This document shows positions 22,826-34,293 of a DNA stretch of 64,000 nt, piece after piece. Location: NCBI GenBank assembly GCA_030323885.1, contig CM059186.1:154413064-154477063 (forward strand). The letters run 5' to 3'. The stretch's first letter is position 1; each line of letters starts with the position of its first letter. The position numbers and the translations under genes were made by a program. This stretch comes from Branchipolynoe longqiensis. Its lineage: Eukaryota; Annelida; Polychaeta; Phyllodocida; Polynoidae. The notes below the pieces were generated by a model. That model did not search any database and was not told the DNA's origin. It saw only the letters and a list, made by a program, of their open reading frames with translations.

Positions 22826-23766
22826 GGAAGCAGCTACAGCAATTTGGATTGGACAAAATTACTGAGGATAGGATAGTATCTGATCTATTAAACTTGTTAG
22901 GGGGGTATGTATTACATCTCTATTTATGGAATTATGGGGTGTACATTGTTTGTTAATGAAAGTTAAGCCAACAAATCCAAAGATTTCACAAGTAGCTCGG
23001 TTTCTTCGTTCTCTAGAGGATGAAGGACTTTCCTTTGGATCGATTAATGCGGCGAGGTGTGCGTTATCAATTATATTAACTAGAATTGATGGCGAAACAG
23101 TTGGAAAACACCATGTTATTTGTTGGATCATACGATCAATTTATCAGAGGAATCCGCCTAAACCCAAATATAATAGGTTTTGGGATGTTTCTCTAGTGTT
23201 CAACCTCTTTCAGGAATGGCCAGAAAATAAGTTTTTAGACGTTAAACTTTTAGGTTTCAAAGTCGCAGTTTTGCTTCTCCTGGTCACTGGACACAGAGGC
23301 CAAACTATAGTTGCCCTGTCGCTGAATGGTCTAGAAATTGACAGTAAAGAGGCCACGTTTGATTTATCAACTTTATTAAAATCAAACCGATTAGGTGACC
23401 CCCTTTCTACGATAGGATCGCAAGTTATGTGTCGTATCTGCGATACGAAATTATATATCCAAGACAAGATTAATAAGAAACTCAAGACAGCTATTGGTCA
23501 GCTTTATTAAGCCACACAAGGCCATTTCCAGGGATACCCTCGCCCGATGGACAATGAATGTGTTAAAACTGGCGGGAGTAAATACAGACAGGTACTCATC
23601 GCACTCTACACGTGGTGCAATGGTGTCCAAGGCAAGATTGCTAGGCATCTCCGTTAAACGGATCCTAGCTCACGCGGGATGGAAAACCGCTACTTCGTTT
23701 GCTAGACATTACCACAAACGACTAGAGAAGCCTCAGCCTATAGCGCACAGGCTACTCACCAACTGA
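22675..23766 (+). pseudogene. DIRS copy 1 tyrosine recombinase, frameshifted
   Basis: The tyrosine recombinase is readable in three overlapping frames. Catalytic landmarks: VTGHRGQTIVA (Arg I) near 23285, HSTRGAMVSK (H-x-x-R) near 23600, AHAGWK (His/Trp), and FARHYHKR with the candidate nucleophile Tyr near 23710. It is broken near 22880 and again near 23415, where a short deletion relative to copy 2 shifts frame. It would integrate the circular DNA form in an active element. All active-site residues survive but in different frames. Confidence 0.88.
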
Positions 23767-23847
23767 AAGAGAGAGGTAAGAAAAACATTGGTTTTTAGAA
23801 TAATAACAAAACAAGAATATCAGGATAAAAATTATTTTACGTAAAGG

Positions 23848-23891
23848 TCTCCCTAGCCTACGGCTAGCCAGAGGCGGCATACCGAGGTAAA
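23848..23891 (+). repeat. DIRS copy 1 inverse copy of left terminus
   Basis: Reads TCTCCCTAG to ACCGAGGTAAA, the inverse of 18811-18854 with a few mismatches. It lies about 80 bp after the recombinase stop. Confidence 0.85.
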
Positions 23892-23900
23892 ATAGATTAG

Positions 23901-24194
23901 TTAGACGAATCTTACCTGGGTATAGATGATGGATAACTATTGTTTTACCGAGGTAGAAGCCTCGGTTAGACGTGGGCGAGGGCCCACCCACCACGCCCTG
24001 CCACGTCTAGTCAATCGCTGTACCTTTTCGGTAGTAATTGTATCCATTGTTTGAATCATTTTTATCCTGAATTAGTAGGTAAAGATTGCTGGACCCGGAT
24101 GTGCTTCCTTCTCCCTCGCCCACGTCTAACCGAGGCTTCTACCTCGGTAAAACAATAGTTATCCATCATCTATACCCAGGTAAGATTCGTCTAA
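23901..24194 (+). repeat. Perfect 82-bp inverted repeat at DIRS copy 1 right end, with internal hairpin
   Basis: Arms 23901-23982 and 24113-24194 are exact reverse complements over 82 bp, separated by 130 bp. Within and after the left arm, TAGACGTGG (23967-23975) pairs with CCACGTCTA (24001-24009), and AGGGC pairs with GCCCT inside. The spacer also holds the internal complementary region (24085-24117). Confidence 0.9.
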
Positions 24195-24266
24195 CTTTAT
24201 ATATATTATAAATATATATATATATATATTATATTAAAGGGACCCTCTACTTGCTCCTCTCTTCCA

Positions 24267-24299
<33 letters not shown>

Positions 24300-24300
24300 T
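24195..24300. repeat. TA-rich tract and (ATC)n microsatellite
   Basis: TA-rich sequence at 24198-24240 next to the DIRS end, then (ATC)n at 24267-24300. Confidence 0.75.
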
Positions 24301-24525
24301 AGTTTAGTTGTTTACATAACCATTGTATGGTGGTCGACAGAGGTCCCCACATTCTGTCCCTTACACCATGGCCCCATGAGGTCCACGTCGGTAGTTTTCC
24401 GAGAACACCGAGCCTGGACCAGTGTGTGACGGTCTGACCTTTGACCTCCGCCAGGTGTTGCTGGATCCAGGCTCCTGACCCCTTCCTGTTGCTATTCAGT
24501 GGTATCCGCCTTCTGTTCAACATGA
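24301..24525 (-). pseudogene. Possible LINE 3' end with (GAT)n tail
   Basis: On the minus strand a 75-codon frame ends WLCKQLN, then stop, then a (GATGAT)n tail, an arrangement like the LINE at 16525-16762. No diagnostic motif is visible, so this is a weak call. Confidence 0.3.
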
Positions 24526-26190
24526 AGGCATACTACACATTTTAGTACACTCTATGGCGTGACATTGGTATGTTAGTGTAATATGACGTCCTTCTTTTAA
24601 ATGTGGCTTGACCGCTCTTTTGTGCGTGTCAGCGTAAGTTAGGGAAAGTGTGACATGAGTTAAGGAAAATATGAACTCGTTCACCTTAAGCTTATTAACC
24701 TACCCTCTATTTAGCTCATCGTTATAACCATAATAATGACTACTTATAATTTATTGGGATTCTCTTTCCTTCAGATATATATTTTAGTCCTGAATTATAT
24801 TTTTGTTAATACGTTGGGGTGATAATCTTTTCGTCATAGACTACATAAGTAAAGATTTATACAAAAAAAGTGCAGACCATGAGCTGGGACTATTTTGGAT
24901 ATCCCATTTTGGTATGTGTAAATTCAGAATTTGCAATGTGCAATAAAGGCATATATATATATTTGCTTACTTTTTTAGATACAGTTGGCTTCCCATACCT
25001 GTTCCATGCTTACGCTATAGATGCAATTAGCCATAATGCGGGCCTGAGTCAGTAGTGCGCCCCGCTGAAATGTACAACGTATATATAGATATGATGCGCG
25101 ATGCATCCTCAGTCTATCAGCCCGCGCCCCGACCCTGGGACGTGGTGGGTATTAAGGGAGACAACATCCTCATCATCATCCTCATCATCCTCATCATCCT
25201 CATCATCCTCGCGCTGGGTGCTGGGTGTACTCAGCCAGCCGCTGCAACCCTAGCGGCGCCTTTTTGTCCGGGCGCCAGTCTGCGTGTGTGGGTGCCAAGT
25301 CTGATAGGCTCGAGTTTTACTAATTAAGCTGTTCACTCCCTTCCGGTCAAGTTTCTTCCCCCAGTCCTCACATTTCCTGAAGTACGATTGATTCAAATAC
25401 TGATTGGGCCGAAAGTCATTCCAATGTTTTATCACACACGCGTTGCACTGATACAAGGGCGTGCCTTCTGCTTGGTCGAATGACACTAGTGCCGTATGAA
25501 CTTACTAGAATATAGTTCTATAGCTAAATAATTACGTTCAAGTCTTAATACTTTTAATTTTTTTGTTTATTAAAAAGATTGTTAAGCGTGATGGAAGACC
25601 TGATTGTGCATACTTTAGGGCATCCTAATAACACTTGTGGGCATCCCAATAACACTTGTGTGCATCACATTGTCACAATCTATTCGTATAAACCAAACAA
25701 ACAAACTGAAAGAAAAAAATCAAAGTCATGTTTGCTGGCCACGGGGCCCCCCTCAGAGTGGTGACACTGATGTTATTGTTAACCTGTCAAATTGTTTTGA
25801 TACTTTGTTAGTTACTTATTGTTTGTTTGAAGAGGCACATTCACTAATATACAGGCAGGAAGATTACCCCTTTGGGGGATGTCAACCAAAAAAACCCATA
25901 GCATATTGTATGGTAAAATAAAATTCAATATTCAAAAATGTTGTTTTTGGTGGCGGAGACAGTAACCTGGTAGTACGACGGGTCCTGCTGGACGGCCTAA
26001 TGAGTGCAGCCACCATTATGACCGTGAGTTATGACGTTGCTCTCATTTAATCGTCCTTCCGACTCCCGGCCCAACGCAACTAATGCCGTGGTGTAGGCAA
26101 GGGTGGCGGGGGGGGGGGGGGGGAATTACACAAATTAATATACCGCTGTGTTCCCTGACATAATCGGATTTCTCAACTGCTATTGACTAT
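24526..26190. other. No gene recognised
   Basis: Contains a CTCATCATC-type microsatellite (25166-25212) and a G run (26108-26122). Two CATCC(C/T)AATAACACTTGTG direct repeats lie at 25621-25660. Several short open frames, none recognisable. Confidence 0.45.
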
Positions 26191-26194
26191 AACT

Positions 26195-26262
26195 GTATGG
26201 CCAACGCGTTCATGGCTGTGTATAGAGGTCGTGGGTTCGATCCCCAGCGGAAACATCGAGGT
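26195..26262 (+). mobile_element. tRNA-like fragment (SINE head?)
   Basis: ATGGCCAACGCGTTCATGGC with B box GGGTTCGATCCCC and no body of family A. Could be a SINE relic. Confidence 0.4.
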
Positions 26263-26340
26263 CCTGACAACAACAACAAAAATGGGGGTGGGGGGGGGGG
26301 TTATTCGAAGAATTGGTTAATACCTGCCGCAGACATGCCT

Positions 26341-26421
26341 TCTCTTACCTCTCTACCTCTCTCCCTCCTTCTCTCCCTCCTTCTCTCCCTCCTTCTCTCC
26401 CTCCTTCTCTCCCTCTCTCCC
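26341..26421. repeat. (CTCTCCCTCCTT)n microsatellite
   Basis: Pyrimidine-only tract with CTCCCTCCTT units. Confidence 0.85.
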
Positions 26422-26463
26422 TGCCCCCTCCCTAACAGTAACACCCTCCATCCCACCACCTTG

Positions 26464-26582
26464 TCCGGCGAGGCGTGCACTGCGACAGGAGCCCCGCGAG
26501 GCGTGCATTACGACAGGAGCCCGGCGAGGCGTGCACTGCGACAGGAGCCCGGCGAGGCGTGCACTACGACAGGAGCCCGGCT
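26464..26582. repeat. 28-bp tandem repeat, four units
   Basis: Unit GAGGCGTGCACTGCGACAGG plus AGCCCGGC, four copies with few changes (CACTGC/CATTAC/CACTAC). Confidence 0.9.
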
Positions 26583-27044
26583 CGTGTGGGTACACAGCTC
26601 GTGTGATATGGATCCAGATTTGTCTGTCTGGTTAAAGGGCGCGCCGGGATTGCTTTGTGTGGCTCCACCGCGGAGTAGGGGTGGGGGGGGGGGAGGCGGT
26701 GAGTGGGGATGGGGGTGGGTAATCTTCCATATTGCACTGGGCGCTTAATTAAATGCCGGTTACAGAAGCCGGTTATCAGATTATGGGAGGAATGTGATTT
26801 GTGTTGAGACTTATTAAGGGCGTTGGGGTGGGAGTGGGGGTGGGGGTGGCGAGTGAGGTTATTCGGATAATGGGGTGGGTGGGGTGGAGGAGGTTTTTGT
26901 AGTCAGACATTCATATTAATGTTTGAATTCTTCCTGTGTGACTGACTGGGGGGCGGTAATACATATAACCTAATACTCCTCCGCGTATTTATACTTGTAT
27001 AATGAGTTATGCATCATGTATTCAATGGTAAAAACCAAAGTGAC

Positions 27045-27390
27045 TGGGACCACACGGGGTGGCCGAATGAGTAGAGCGTCCGTCTCCTGTTTTGGGAGAT
27101 CGGGAGATCCAAACCCATGAGTTTGTGGGTTCGAATCCTGGTCCTCTATGTATAAATTGATACTTGTCACTTCCTAGCCTGGTGCTCGGCATTATTAGGA
27201 TAGGGCAAGGACTGGTTGGCTCAGTGTCAGGTTAATGTGACCGAGTGGGATATCAGGTCATGGTGCTGGTGGCCTGGTGTCCAGTGGGGCAGCACTATAA
27301 AGTCACCATGAGTGCGCACAGTCACAAGTCGGTACCCATCATGATATGACCTTAGATGTTGCTAGGACTTAAAACAACATACAAACAAAC
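27045..27390 (+). mobile_element. SINE family A, full length with 13-bp target duplication
   Basis: Duplication AAACCAAAGTGAC at 27032-27044 and 27391-27403. Head GGTGGCCGAATGAGTAGAGC, tail ACTTAAAACAACATACAAAC. Confidence 0.93.
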
Positions 27391-27403
27391 AAACCAAAGT
27401 GAC

Positions 27404-28672
27404 ATGGAATTCTACTCACCTGTCACGGTGAATATGACATTAGGCCAAGTCGGCGTTACATTATTATCATCAATCAATCAGGCAACCAACCAACTAATCA
27501 ATCAATTATTTATCAGCAGCAAACCGCTTACTTGCTATCGATGCTGATAAAACGTTATGCCAGTCATGTAAGGGATTATCTGTAGACACCTAGATTTAGT
27601 TTTTTTCTGGTGGCGTTGATAGGATTGAGTGAACAGAGCCCAGTGCCGGCGTGCTTTGTCTCTACAGTCCACAGTGCGTATCGGCATGGTATGAGGAGGC
27701 CTGGCAGGTGAGATGGTGCACAGGCCGCCAGGTGGATTAGAACTAATGCCGGCAGGGGCCACGCCACGCCACGCCACGCACCATCATACACCACGACCCA
27801 CCATCATACTACGCCACCCACCACCAACCCTACCATCCCCACCACCGCCACAACCCTATCGGACTACACCTCGCCAGGCACGCCATACCGCACCACACCA
27901 TCACCAACTACAACCATCACCACCCACCACATCATCACTATCACCACCACATCATCACCATCACCACCACCAACATCCAACCCCAACAATCACCCGCCCC
28001 TCACACCTGGCCCTCACACCTGTGTGCTGTAAAGCGTCATCGTCACGTGACACACTGTTTCCGACCGGCCGCTCTCATTAGTCTCTTTTCTGACCTGCCT
28101 ATTCTTACAAGCTTATCAGACGAGGAGATCATCTATAAATAGACAGGCTAATTATTGACCATCTCCATTGCCCACGCCCACTCGGACCGGGTGTCATTCC
28201 TGCACCTGTCCCATCTTCCCTCCAAGGAACGAAGACATATTAGACTTAATTAAATAAATTAGCCATGCCACTTTTCTTTCGCTTCTTCCATTTTTAAAGA
28301 GAGAAAAATTACATCACAGATTTAATCTCTACTTTACTTTGCCGATCGAAGGTACAGAGTGTCTTTTAATAGGTAGCTGATTTAGTAATGCCGGTGGGGG
28401 GAAAAAACCTCCATAGGCTTGCCGCACTGATAAATTGTTGCACACACATAACTATAGTAAATATAGGTCACAGCCAGCCACTGAGCAGGAGACTGGGGAG
28501 AAGGTGAAGAGTATCATCACGGCACCTGAAATATTCACCTACATTACCCCAGTCACTGTCCGGAGTAATGGACGTTGGTTATAGCCCGGGTCGATGGCCC
28601 ATCTGGTATACTACTACACCGGAGACATTCCCCATCAATCGGAACTGTGTGGTGCGGGGAGGAGCAACCCCC

Positions 28673-28703
<31 letters not shown>

Positions 28704-28870
28704 ACTTTCCCTCCCCTTCTCCCTTCCTCATCGACACAAACTGTCCGGCCGCACTTTGTGATCTTCATCGATACCGCCGCGCTGCCCTAACTGCTATCCT
28801 CTACCCCCATCCCACCCCACACACCCCTACCACCCCACATCCGACCCTCAAGCCCCTAACCTGTCTTGGT
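27404..28870. other. No gene recognised; CAC/CCA-rich stretch
   Basis: 27770-28000 is a long CCAC/CATCACC-rich tract on this strand. 28670-28705 is a C run followed by (CA)n. The Pro/His/Thr-rich frames here are low-complexity artefacts. Confidence 0.5.
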
Positions 28871-28871
28871 G

Positions 28872-28955
28872 ACCGGACTTGATGGCCGAATCGGTAGAGC
28901 GCAGGCTTTCTGTACGGACGGTCGGGAGTTCGATTGCGACTGTGTCGAGATGTTA
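28872..28955 (+). mobile_element. SINE family A head fragment
   Basis: GATGGCCGAATCGGTAGAGC and GGGAGTTCGATTGCGACTG; the body is missing. Confidence 0.75.
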
Positions 28956-29176
28956 TCTTTGAACTCTTACTTGCTTTAGCCTTTTTAATCGGATGGAAAT
29001 TGAGCTTTGTCCATTTGTATGGTATCCTATACTAACTTACAGCCAGCGATTAAATTCACACTCTGAACCTAGTAGTTATTAATATTACCACTTGAACAGT
29101 AGTCAATGTGAGATGGCTTAAGACGACCGTGTCGTTAGTACGTGGGAGGCATTAGTGCATGTGTAAATATGCTTGT

Positions 29177-29364
29177 GTGTGTGTGTATGTATGTATGTAT
29201 GTATACATGTATGTATACATGTATGTATACATGTATGTATACATGTATGTATACATGTATGTATACATGTATGTATACATGTATGTATACATGTATGTAT
29301 ACATGTATGTATACATGTATGTATACATGTATGCATACATGTATGTATACATGTATGTATGTAT
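29177..29364. repeat. 12-mer microsatellite TATGTATACATG
   Basis: About 13 tandem units. Each unit contains CATGTATACATG, itself a palindrome, so the array can fold on either strand. Confidence 0.95.
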
Positions 29365-29674
29365 CAGGGATGAAAGATCTCCGCGATTCCGCGGATTTCC
29401 GGGATTTTTCAATCCTGCAGCACCATCAGCATAGATTTATACTAATACGCCGCAGCACTATCAGCATATACCATTTATAAATGCTCCAAATCCTGCAGCA
29501 CTATCAGCGTATACTACTACTATACATGCTTCAAATGGTGCAGCATTATCAGCGTATACCAATATATATAAAACCCGGCTTCCGAAAATTTTCCGCGATT
29601 CTCTGACAGTGCCAAACCTATGGGAGAATATCAGCATTTCCGCTTTTTTCCCCCAGAGAGCACTTTCATCCCTG
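29365..29674. mobile_element. CAGGGATG-family MITE inside microsatellite
   Basis: Termini CAGGGATGAAAGATCTCC and the inverse GCACTTTCATCCCTG. The flanks ATGTAT and ATGTGT are consistent with a 6-bp duplication. It splits one ATGT-type microsatellite into two. The interior carries GCAGCACTATCAGCGTATAC repeats. Confidence 0.82.
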
Positions 29675-29689
29675 ATGTGTGTATGTATG

Positions 29690-29721
<32 letters not shown>

Positions 29722-29999
29722 TGTATGTATGTATGTATGTATGTATGTATGGATAATGTATGTATACATGTATTATATTTGTATTGATGTAATCATGTAT
29801 GTATACATGTATACATGTATGTAAACATGTATGTATACATGTATGTATACATGTATGTATACATGTATGTACATGTATGTATACATGTATGTATACATGT
29901 ATGTATACATGTATGTATACGTGCATGTATACGTGTATGTATACGTGTATGTATACGTGTATACGTGAATGTATATGTGTATGCCTCTACCTATGTATG

Positions 30000-30075
<76 letters not shown>
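29675..30075. repeat. ATGT/ATAC microsatellite, then (CT)n(AT)n
   Basis: (GTAT)n at 29690-29752, TATGTATACATG units at 29758-29925, GTGTATAC variants to 29970, (TC)n at 30000-30022, (TA)n at 30022-30073. Confidence 0.93.
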
Positions 30076-30081
<6 letters not shown>

Positions 30082-30419
30082 CTCTGTCTGTATGGATATA
30101 TGTCTCGTTCTGTGTGTGTCTGTGTATGCATGTATATTTAGGAGTGAAAATAGTCAATGACCTTTTAGTGTGGTATTTGTGAATTATTAATAACATGCAC
30201 CCACAATCCGTAAATCTCCAACCCTGATTGATTTCTGCGGGCACACCTATTGATTCTGATGGACATGGACAGACTCCGTGAACACCAGCCGTCGTCACCA
30301 CCCAACTCACCTCCTGCGTATAGACACGGTGTGTGACTGGCAGGTGTGAGCAGAGGGCTCTGTCTGGTTTGTTTGAACCTAGTGCCGACCTGCCTCTGTA
30401 CTAAGTGATGTATTGTAGC

Positions 30420-30990
30420 CATAGGTTGGCAGGCCGAGACTATGGAAAACTACACGCCTGCCAAGTGCTGGCTAATGGTTGGACCTAGTAACCGGAGGTT
30501 GGCAGCCCAAGAAACTGGAAAATTACATGGCTTTCAAGTGCTGGCTAATGGTTGGCCCTAGTAACCATAGGTTGGCAGCCCAAGAAACTGGAAAATTACA
30601 TGCCTTTCAAGTGCTGGCTAATGGTTGGACCTCGTAGCCATAGGTTGGCAGCCCAAGAAACTGGAAAATTACATGGCTTTCAAGTGCTGGCTAATGGTTG
30701 GCTCTAGTAACCATAGGTTGGCAGCCCAAGAAACTGGAAAATTACATGCCTTTCAAGTGCTGGCTAATGGTTGGACCTCGTAGCCATAGGTTGGCAGCCC
30801 AAGAAACTGGAAAATTGCATGCCTTGCAAGTGCTGGCTAATGGTTGGCCCTAGTAACCATAGGTTGGCAGCCCAAGAAACTGGAAAATTACATGCCTTTC
30901 AAGTGCTGGCTAATGGTTGGCCCTAGTAACCATAGGTTGGCAGTCCGAGACTGTTGGAAACTGCATGCCTGTCAAGTGCTGGCTAATGGA
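30420..30990. repeat. 73-bp minisatellite, about 8 units
   Basis: Unit with AGGTTGGCAGCCCAAGAAAC and AAGTGCTGGCTAATGGTTGG, period 73 bp (30497, 30570 and onward). Confidence 0.92.
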
Positions 30991-31092
30991 CCCTGTAGTT
31001 AAATAATCCCATGGTTTTGACCGTCTGTTTTTTTTTTGTGGATACATATATTAGGTTCCTTATTATAATCTACTGTACTTCTGTTTGGCTCC

Positions 31093-31322
31093 AGCTGAGT
31101 CAAATCAATGACGTATACAATTTATACTTGTCACTACCTAGCCTTACAATGGACATTAATAGGATAGGGCAAGTACTGGCTTGCTCAGTGTCAGGATGAT
31201 GTGTCTGAGTGGGATATCAGGTCATATGGTGCTAATGGCTCAGTTTCATAGTGGGGCAGCACTATGAAGTCACAACTAGTACACATTGTTAAAAGGCGGT
31301 ACCCATCCTGATATGACCCATG
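31093..31322 (+). mobile_element. SINE family A, headless
   Basis: Starts at CTGAGTCAAATCAATGACG just after the B box; body to GGTACCCATCCTGATATGACC. Confidence 0.85.
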
Positions 31323-31324
31323 GA

Positions 31325-31588
31325 GGTCAGTGGTTCGATTACCCGTGCCCCCACCTCTGCCAATTTGGATTTCCACTGCTGTGTATAACTTACAGCGACA
31401 TCAAAGGCCAGTTGCTCTCATACCATGTCTATGTGGTGTGGGAGGTTAAAAATCCCTTGGGTCGGTAAAAGTGTAGACTCAGGTTTTCTATCGACAAACT
31501 GTCTAATGGTGAAAACTATTCAGACTTATCCATGATAGGCAGTATAAATCTTCAAGTGTTGCAACGACGTAAAACACCAAGAAACCTT
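31325..31588 (+). mobile_element. Different tRNA-like SINE
   Basis: GGTCAGTGGTTCGATTACCCG B-box-like start, long unique body, and CAACGACGTAAAACACCAAG tail similar to the family A tail. Single copy in the window. Confidence 0.5.
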
Positions 31589-32285
31589 ATAATATTTTTT
31601 TTTTTTTTTTAAAGGTTACTGAGTAGAATACATGATAAACACATTGCAAGTGAGTAAATAAGTAACCTACCACTGGACCTGAATTAGCTAGGTGGTTGTA
31701 TTAAAAGTATTATTAAACTGACAATCAGTAACAGATGGACAGTCATTGTTTGGCTGCATCCAAAATAATATTTGCCTAGCAAGTTATACTGCAGATTAAA
31801 AAAAAAAAACACTAAATAAACCACTAGCTCAGCTCTGCTCTGAGAAGAGTGGTGACATAACAGCATTTTTTGGTCGGCGAAGATTTATAACTGATCTGCC
31901 GAAATTGGGCGTGCTTGTAGTCAAATAAAAAAAAATTTAAACTTTTCCCCCCAAACATATGGGAAAAAAACCCAAAGAAAAACAGTGTTAATACACCCCA
32001 GCGTCCTCTGGTGTTTAGTATGAGCTGCCCAGCGACCTCACGGACCATGGGGACTGGGAGGCGTGGGCATGGGGCGAGGCACCTGACTTGTATCGGACGG
32101 TAATTGGATGTTAATGTCTACCTGGGGGCAACACTGACGCAGCACGGGCAGCCTGCTACCCGTCTGCTACCCGCCACAGCCCGTTAACAATGCACGCGCC
32201 ACGTTTAGTCATCACTACCCAGGGGCGTCGGGAATACACTGATCATGGTTGTTCATTCGGCTTTGTGCGCAGCGAATAGACCTTT
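31589..32285. other. No gene recognised
   Basis: Poly-T and poly-A runs (31596, 31798, 31927) in otherwise unique-looking sequence. Confidence 0.45.
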
Positions 32286-32286
32286 T

Positions 32287-32668
32287 TCACTGACCGGTAG
32301 AATCATTAAGAGCAGTGGCTTTGCATCCTAAGCGCGCTGGCTTCCCTTTCTAAGAGCGCTGGCTTCACATGCAGAAGGTCCGGGGTTTGAGATCCCTGCT
32401 GAGTCAAACGAATGACTTACAAAATTGATAATTATCACTACCGAGGCTGGCGCTCGGCAGTAGCAAGGACTATAGGCAAGGACTGGTTAGCTCAGTATCC
32501 GGATAATATGACTGAGTGGGATATCAGGTTATGGTACTGGCACCCTGATCTCCCCAATGTGACAGCACTATAAAGTCACCATGAGTGCATGCTGAGACAA
32601 GTCGGTACCTATCCTGATGTGACCTTAGATGTTGCTAGGATGTACAACAATAATAAACATACAAATAA
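32287..32668 (+). mobile_element. SINE family A with duplicated head segment
   Basis: GAGCAGTGGCTTTGCATCC, GCGCTGGCTTCCC and GAGCGCTGGCTTCACATGC repeat the same part of the head. The rest is a normal body and tail. Confidence 0.75.
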
Positions 32669-33487
32669 AGCCTTTTTTGCTGAGCATGCGCAGTGAGCCG
32701 CTACCCAAAGCATTAGTATTTTCTACTGCTGCCAAGGGGCATGTTGGTGGGGGAAATCCTCCGACACCTTTTCTGCTGAGCGTGCATAGTGAGCTGCTAC
32801 CCACAGCATTAGTTCTTCCACTGATGGTGGAGGGCAGGTTAGTGATGAAAATACTCTTTTGATAGGTATGTCAGATACCGATAGGGGCGCGTCGGTCACC
32901 ATGTCTATAGCAAAATGTTCCTGCATTTTCACGATTCCGGCTTTGCATTGGAGTATTTTCATAACTTTTATATCACTGGAAAGAACATGAACTAATCTCA
33001 TGGAAAATATACATTAAAATACCAAAATCTAAATACTTAGAGCATAGAAAGCTGTGACAATGTGGCAACGGTCACAGTTTATTATAATGGTGAAGCAGGA
33101 CTAAATTTAACAATTAAGCCGACATTAGAAAGGCCATAACTTTCTCCCCTATTAAGATATTTTCAAAATTACAACAGATTTGAGTTTACCTCAGCAAGGT
33201 CTGTTGAAAGAGCTGTTTGTTGTGTTTTGAAATTTTAGCTGATCTACCTACATTTGAGACGTTTTCACAGAGCATCCTGCTCACTGAGCTGCTACCCACA
33301 TTAGATTTCTCCTCTGCCATTAGAGGGCATATTAATGGTCGGAATTCTCTACCAGACCTTTTCCACAGAGCATGCTGCACAGTGAACTACTGACAATGTT
33401 AGCTTTTTCCACCACTGTCAGTGGCCAGGTTGGCGGTGGAAATCGCTTATACAGTCAGAACATCAACACACACTCCTCCCTACAGGC
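32669..33487. other. No gene recognised; diverged internal repeats
   Basis: Segments GAGC(A/G)TGC.CAGTGAGC(C/T)GCTACCCA at about 32680, 32778 and 33277 show a repeated unit of old origin. Confidence 0.45.
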
Positions 33488-33690
33488 CTTCAGCATTACT
33501 AGGATAGGGCAGGGACTGGTTAGCTCAGTATCAGATAATGTGACTGAGTGGGATATCAGGTCATGGTGCTGGTGGCCTGATCTCCCAGTGGGCAGCACTA
33601 TAAGTCCTCATGAGTGTGCACTGTCACAAGTCGGTACCCGTCCTGATATGACCTTAGATGTTGCTAGGAAGTAAAACCACAACAAACAAT
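33488..33690 (+). mobile_element. SINE family A, 3' half
   Basis: From GCATTACTAGGATAGGGCAG to GCTAGGAAGTAAAACCACAA. Confidence 0.83.
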
Positions 33691-33859
33691 CCTATCATTA
33701 GAACTTGCAACTAGCTTAGCGCCCAGTCAGTCGCAGCAAGAATCGAGCTATATTTTTGGTAATTAGCCCAGTTAAAGCAAGGGTTTAAGAATCTAGAATG
33801 GTATCAAATGCATTGTTTTAATTAAGCCTGCAACCCATATGTACGGATTTTACATACGA

Positions 33860-34215
33860 TATTCGAAAAACATAGTCCGATGTTTTGAGTTTCTGTCATT
33901 TTCTGAGATAAGTGTATTAGGTTGACCATTATAATCTACCTTACTTTAGTTTGAGGTAACTTTTTTTTTTAAATGGCTAACTTTTGAGATATTTGAAGTA
34001 CAAATGCGCTAAATTAATTTTGGTAAGCACGCCAAAGCTGACACCATAGGCTTCTGCAGTAACAGGTTCTATTAAATTGCCTCAGTAAATGCCCTTCTAT
34101 GTGGCGCCTGTTGCGACAAATGTTTAATAAGTGCACTGGTATCTAAGTTAGATATACCTAGAATCAAATGTAAATAATTGTTTTTGTTTTGAAAACTTGA
34201 TGTATTCATCAATTC
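33860..34215. mobile_element. TTAA-family MITE, partial
   Basis: CATAGTCCGATGTTTTGAG at left; the interior shares TCATTTTCTGAGATAAGTG and GTATCTAAGTTAGATAT with other copies. The right terminus is degraded. Confidence 0.6.
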
Positions 34216-34293
34216 ACCATTTTGTTGTGATGAACCGCTAATTTTCCTATGTACAAAAAGAATAACACCACCACCGTCACCACCACCACCACC

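Larger units (their letters stand above)
18811..24194 (+). mobile_element. DIRS-type tyrosine-recombinase retrotransposon, copy 1 (decayed, RT-bearing)
   Basis: DIRS elements replicate through reverse transcription and integrate a circular intermediate with a tyrosine recombinase instead of a DDE integrase, so they leave no target-site duplication. Seen here, in order: a 44-bp left terminal repeat (18811-18854) matched in inverse by 23848-23891; a gag-like region; an RT with YIDD; RNase H; a methyltransferase-like block; a tyrosine recombinase; an internal complementary region (24085-24117, antiparallel to about 18846-18879); and a perfect 82-bp inverted repeat (23901-23982 with 24113-24194). 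All ORFs carry stops or frameshifts, so the copy is dead. It sits between two TA-rich tracts (18782-18810 and 24198-24240). Confidence 0.92.

Noticed and set aside
27713..28081. 122-aa His/Pro/Thr-rich frame
   Set aside because: Low-complexity CCAC/ATC repeats; no conserved motif.
29118..29926. Multiple 60-127 aa frames of Tyr/Met/Val/Cys or His/Thr/Cys repeats
   Set aside because: Translation of the TATGTATACATG microsatellite in several frames on both strands.
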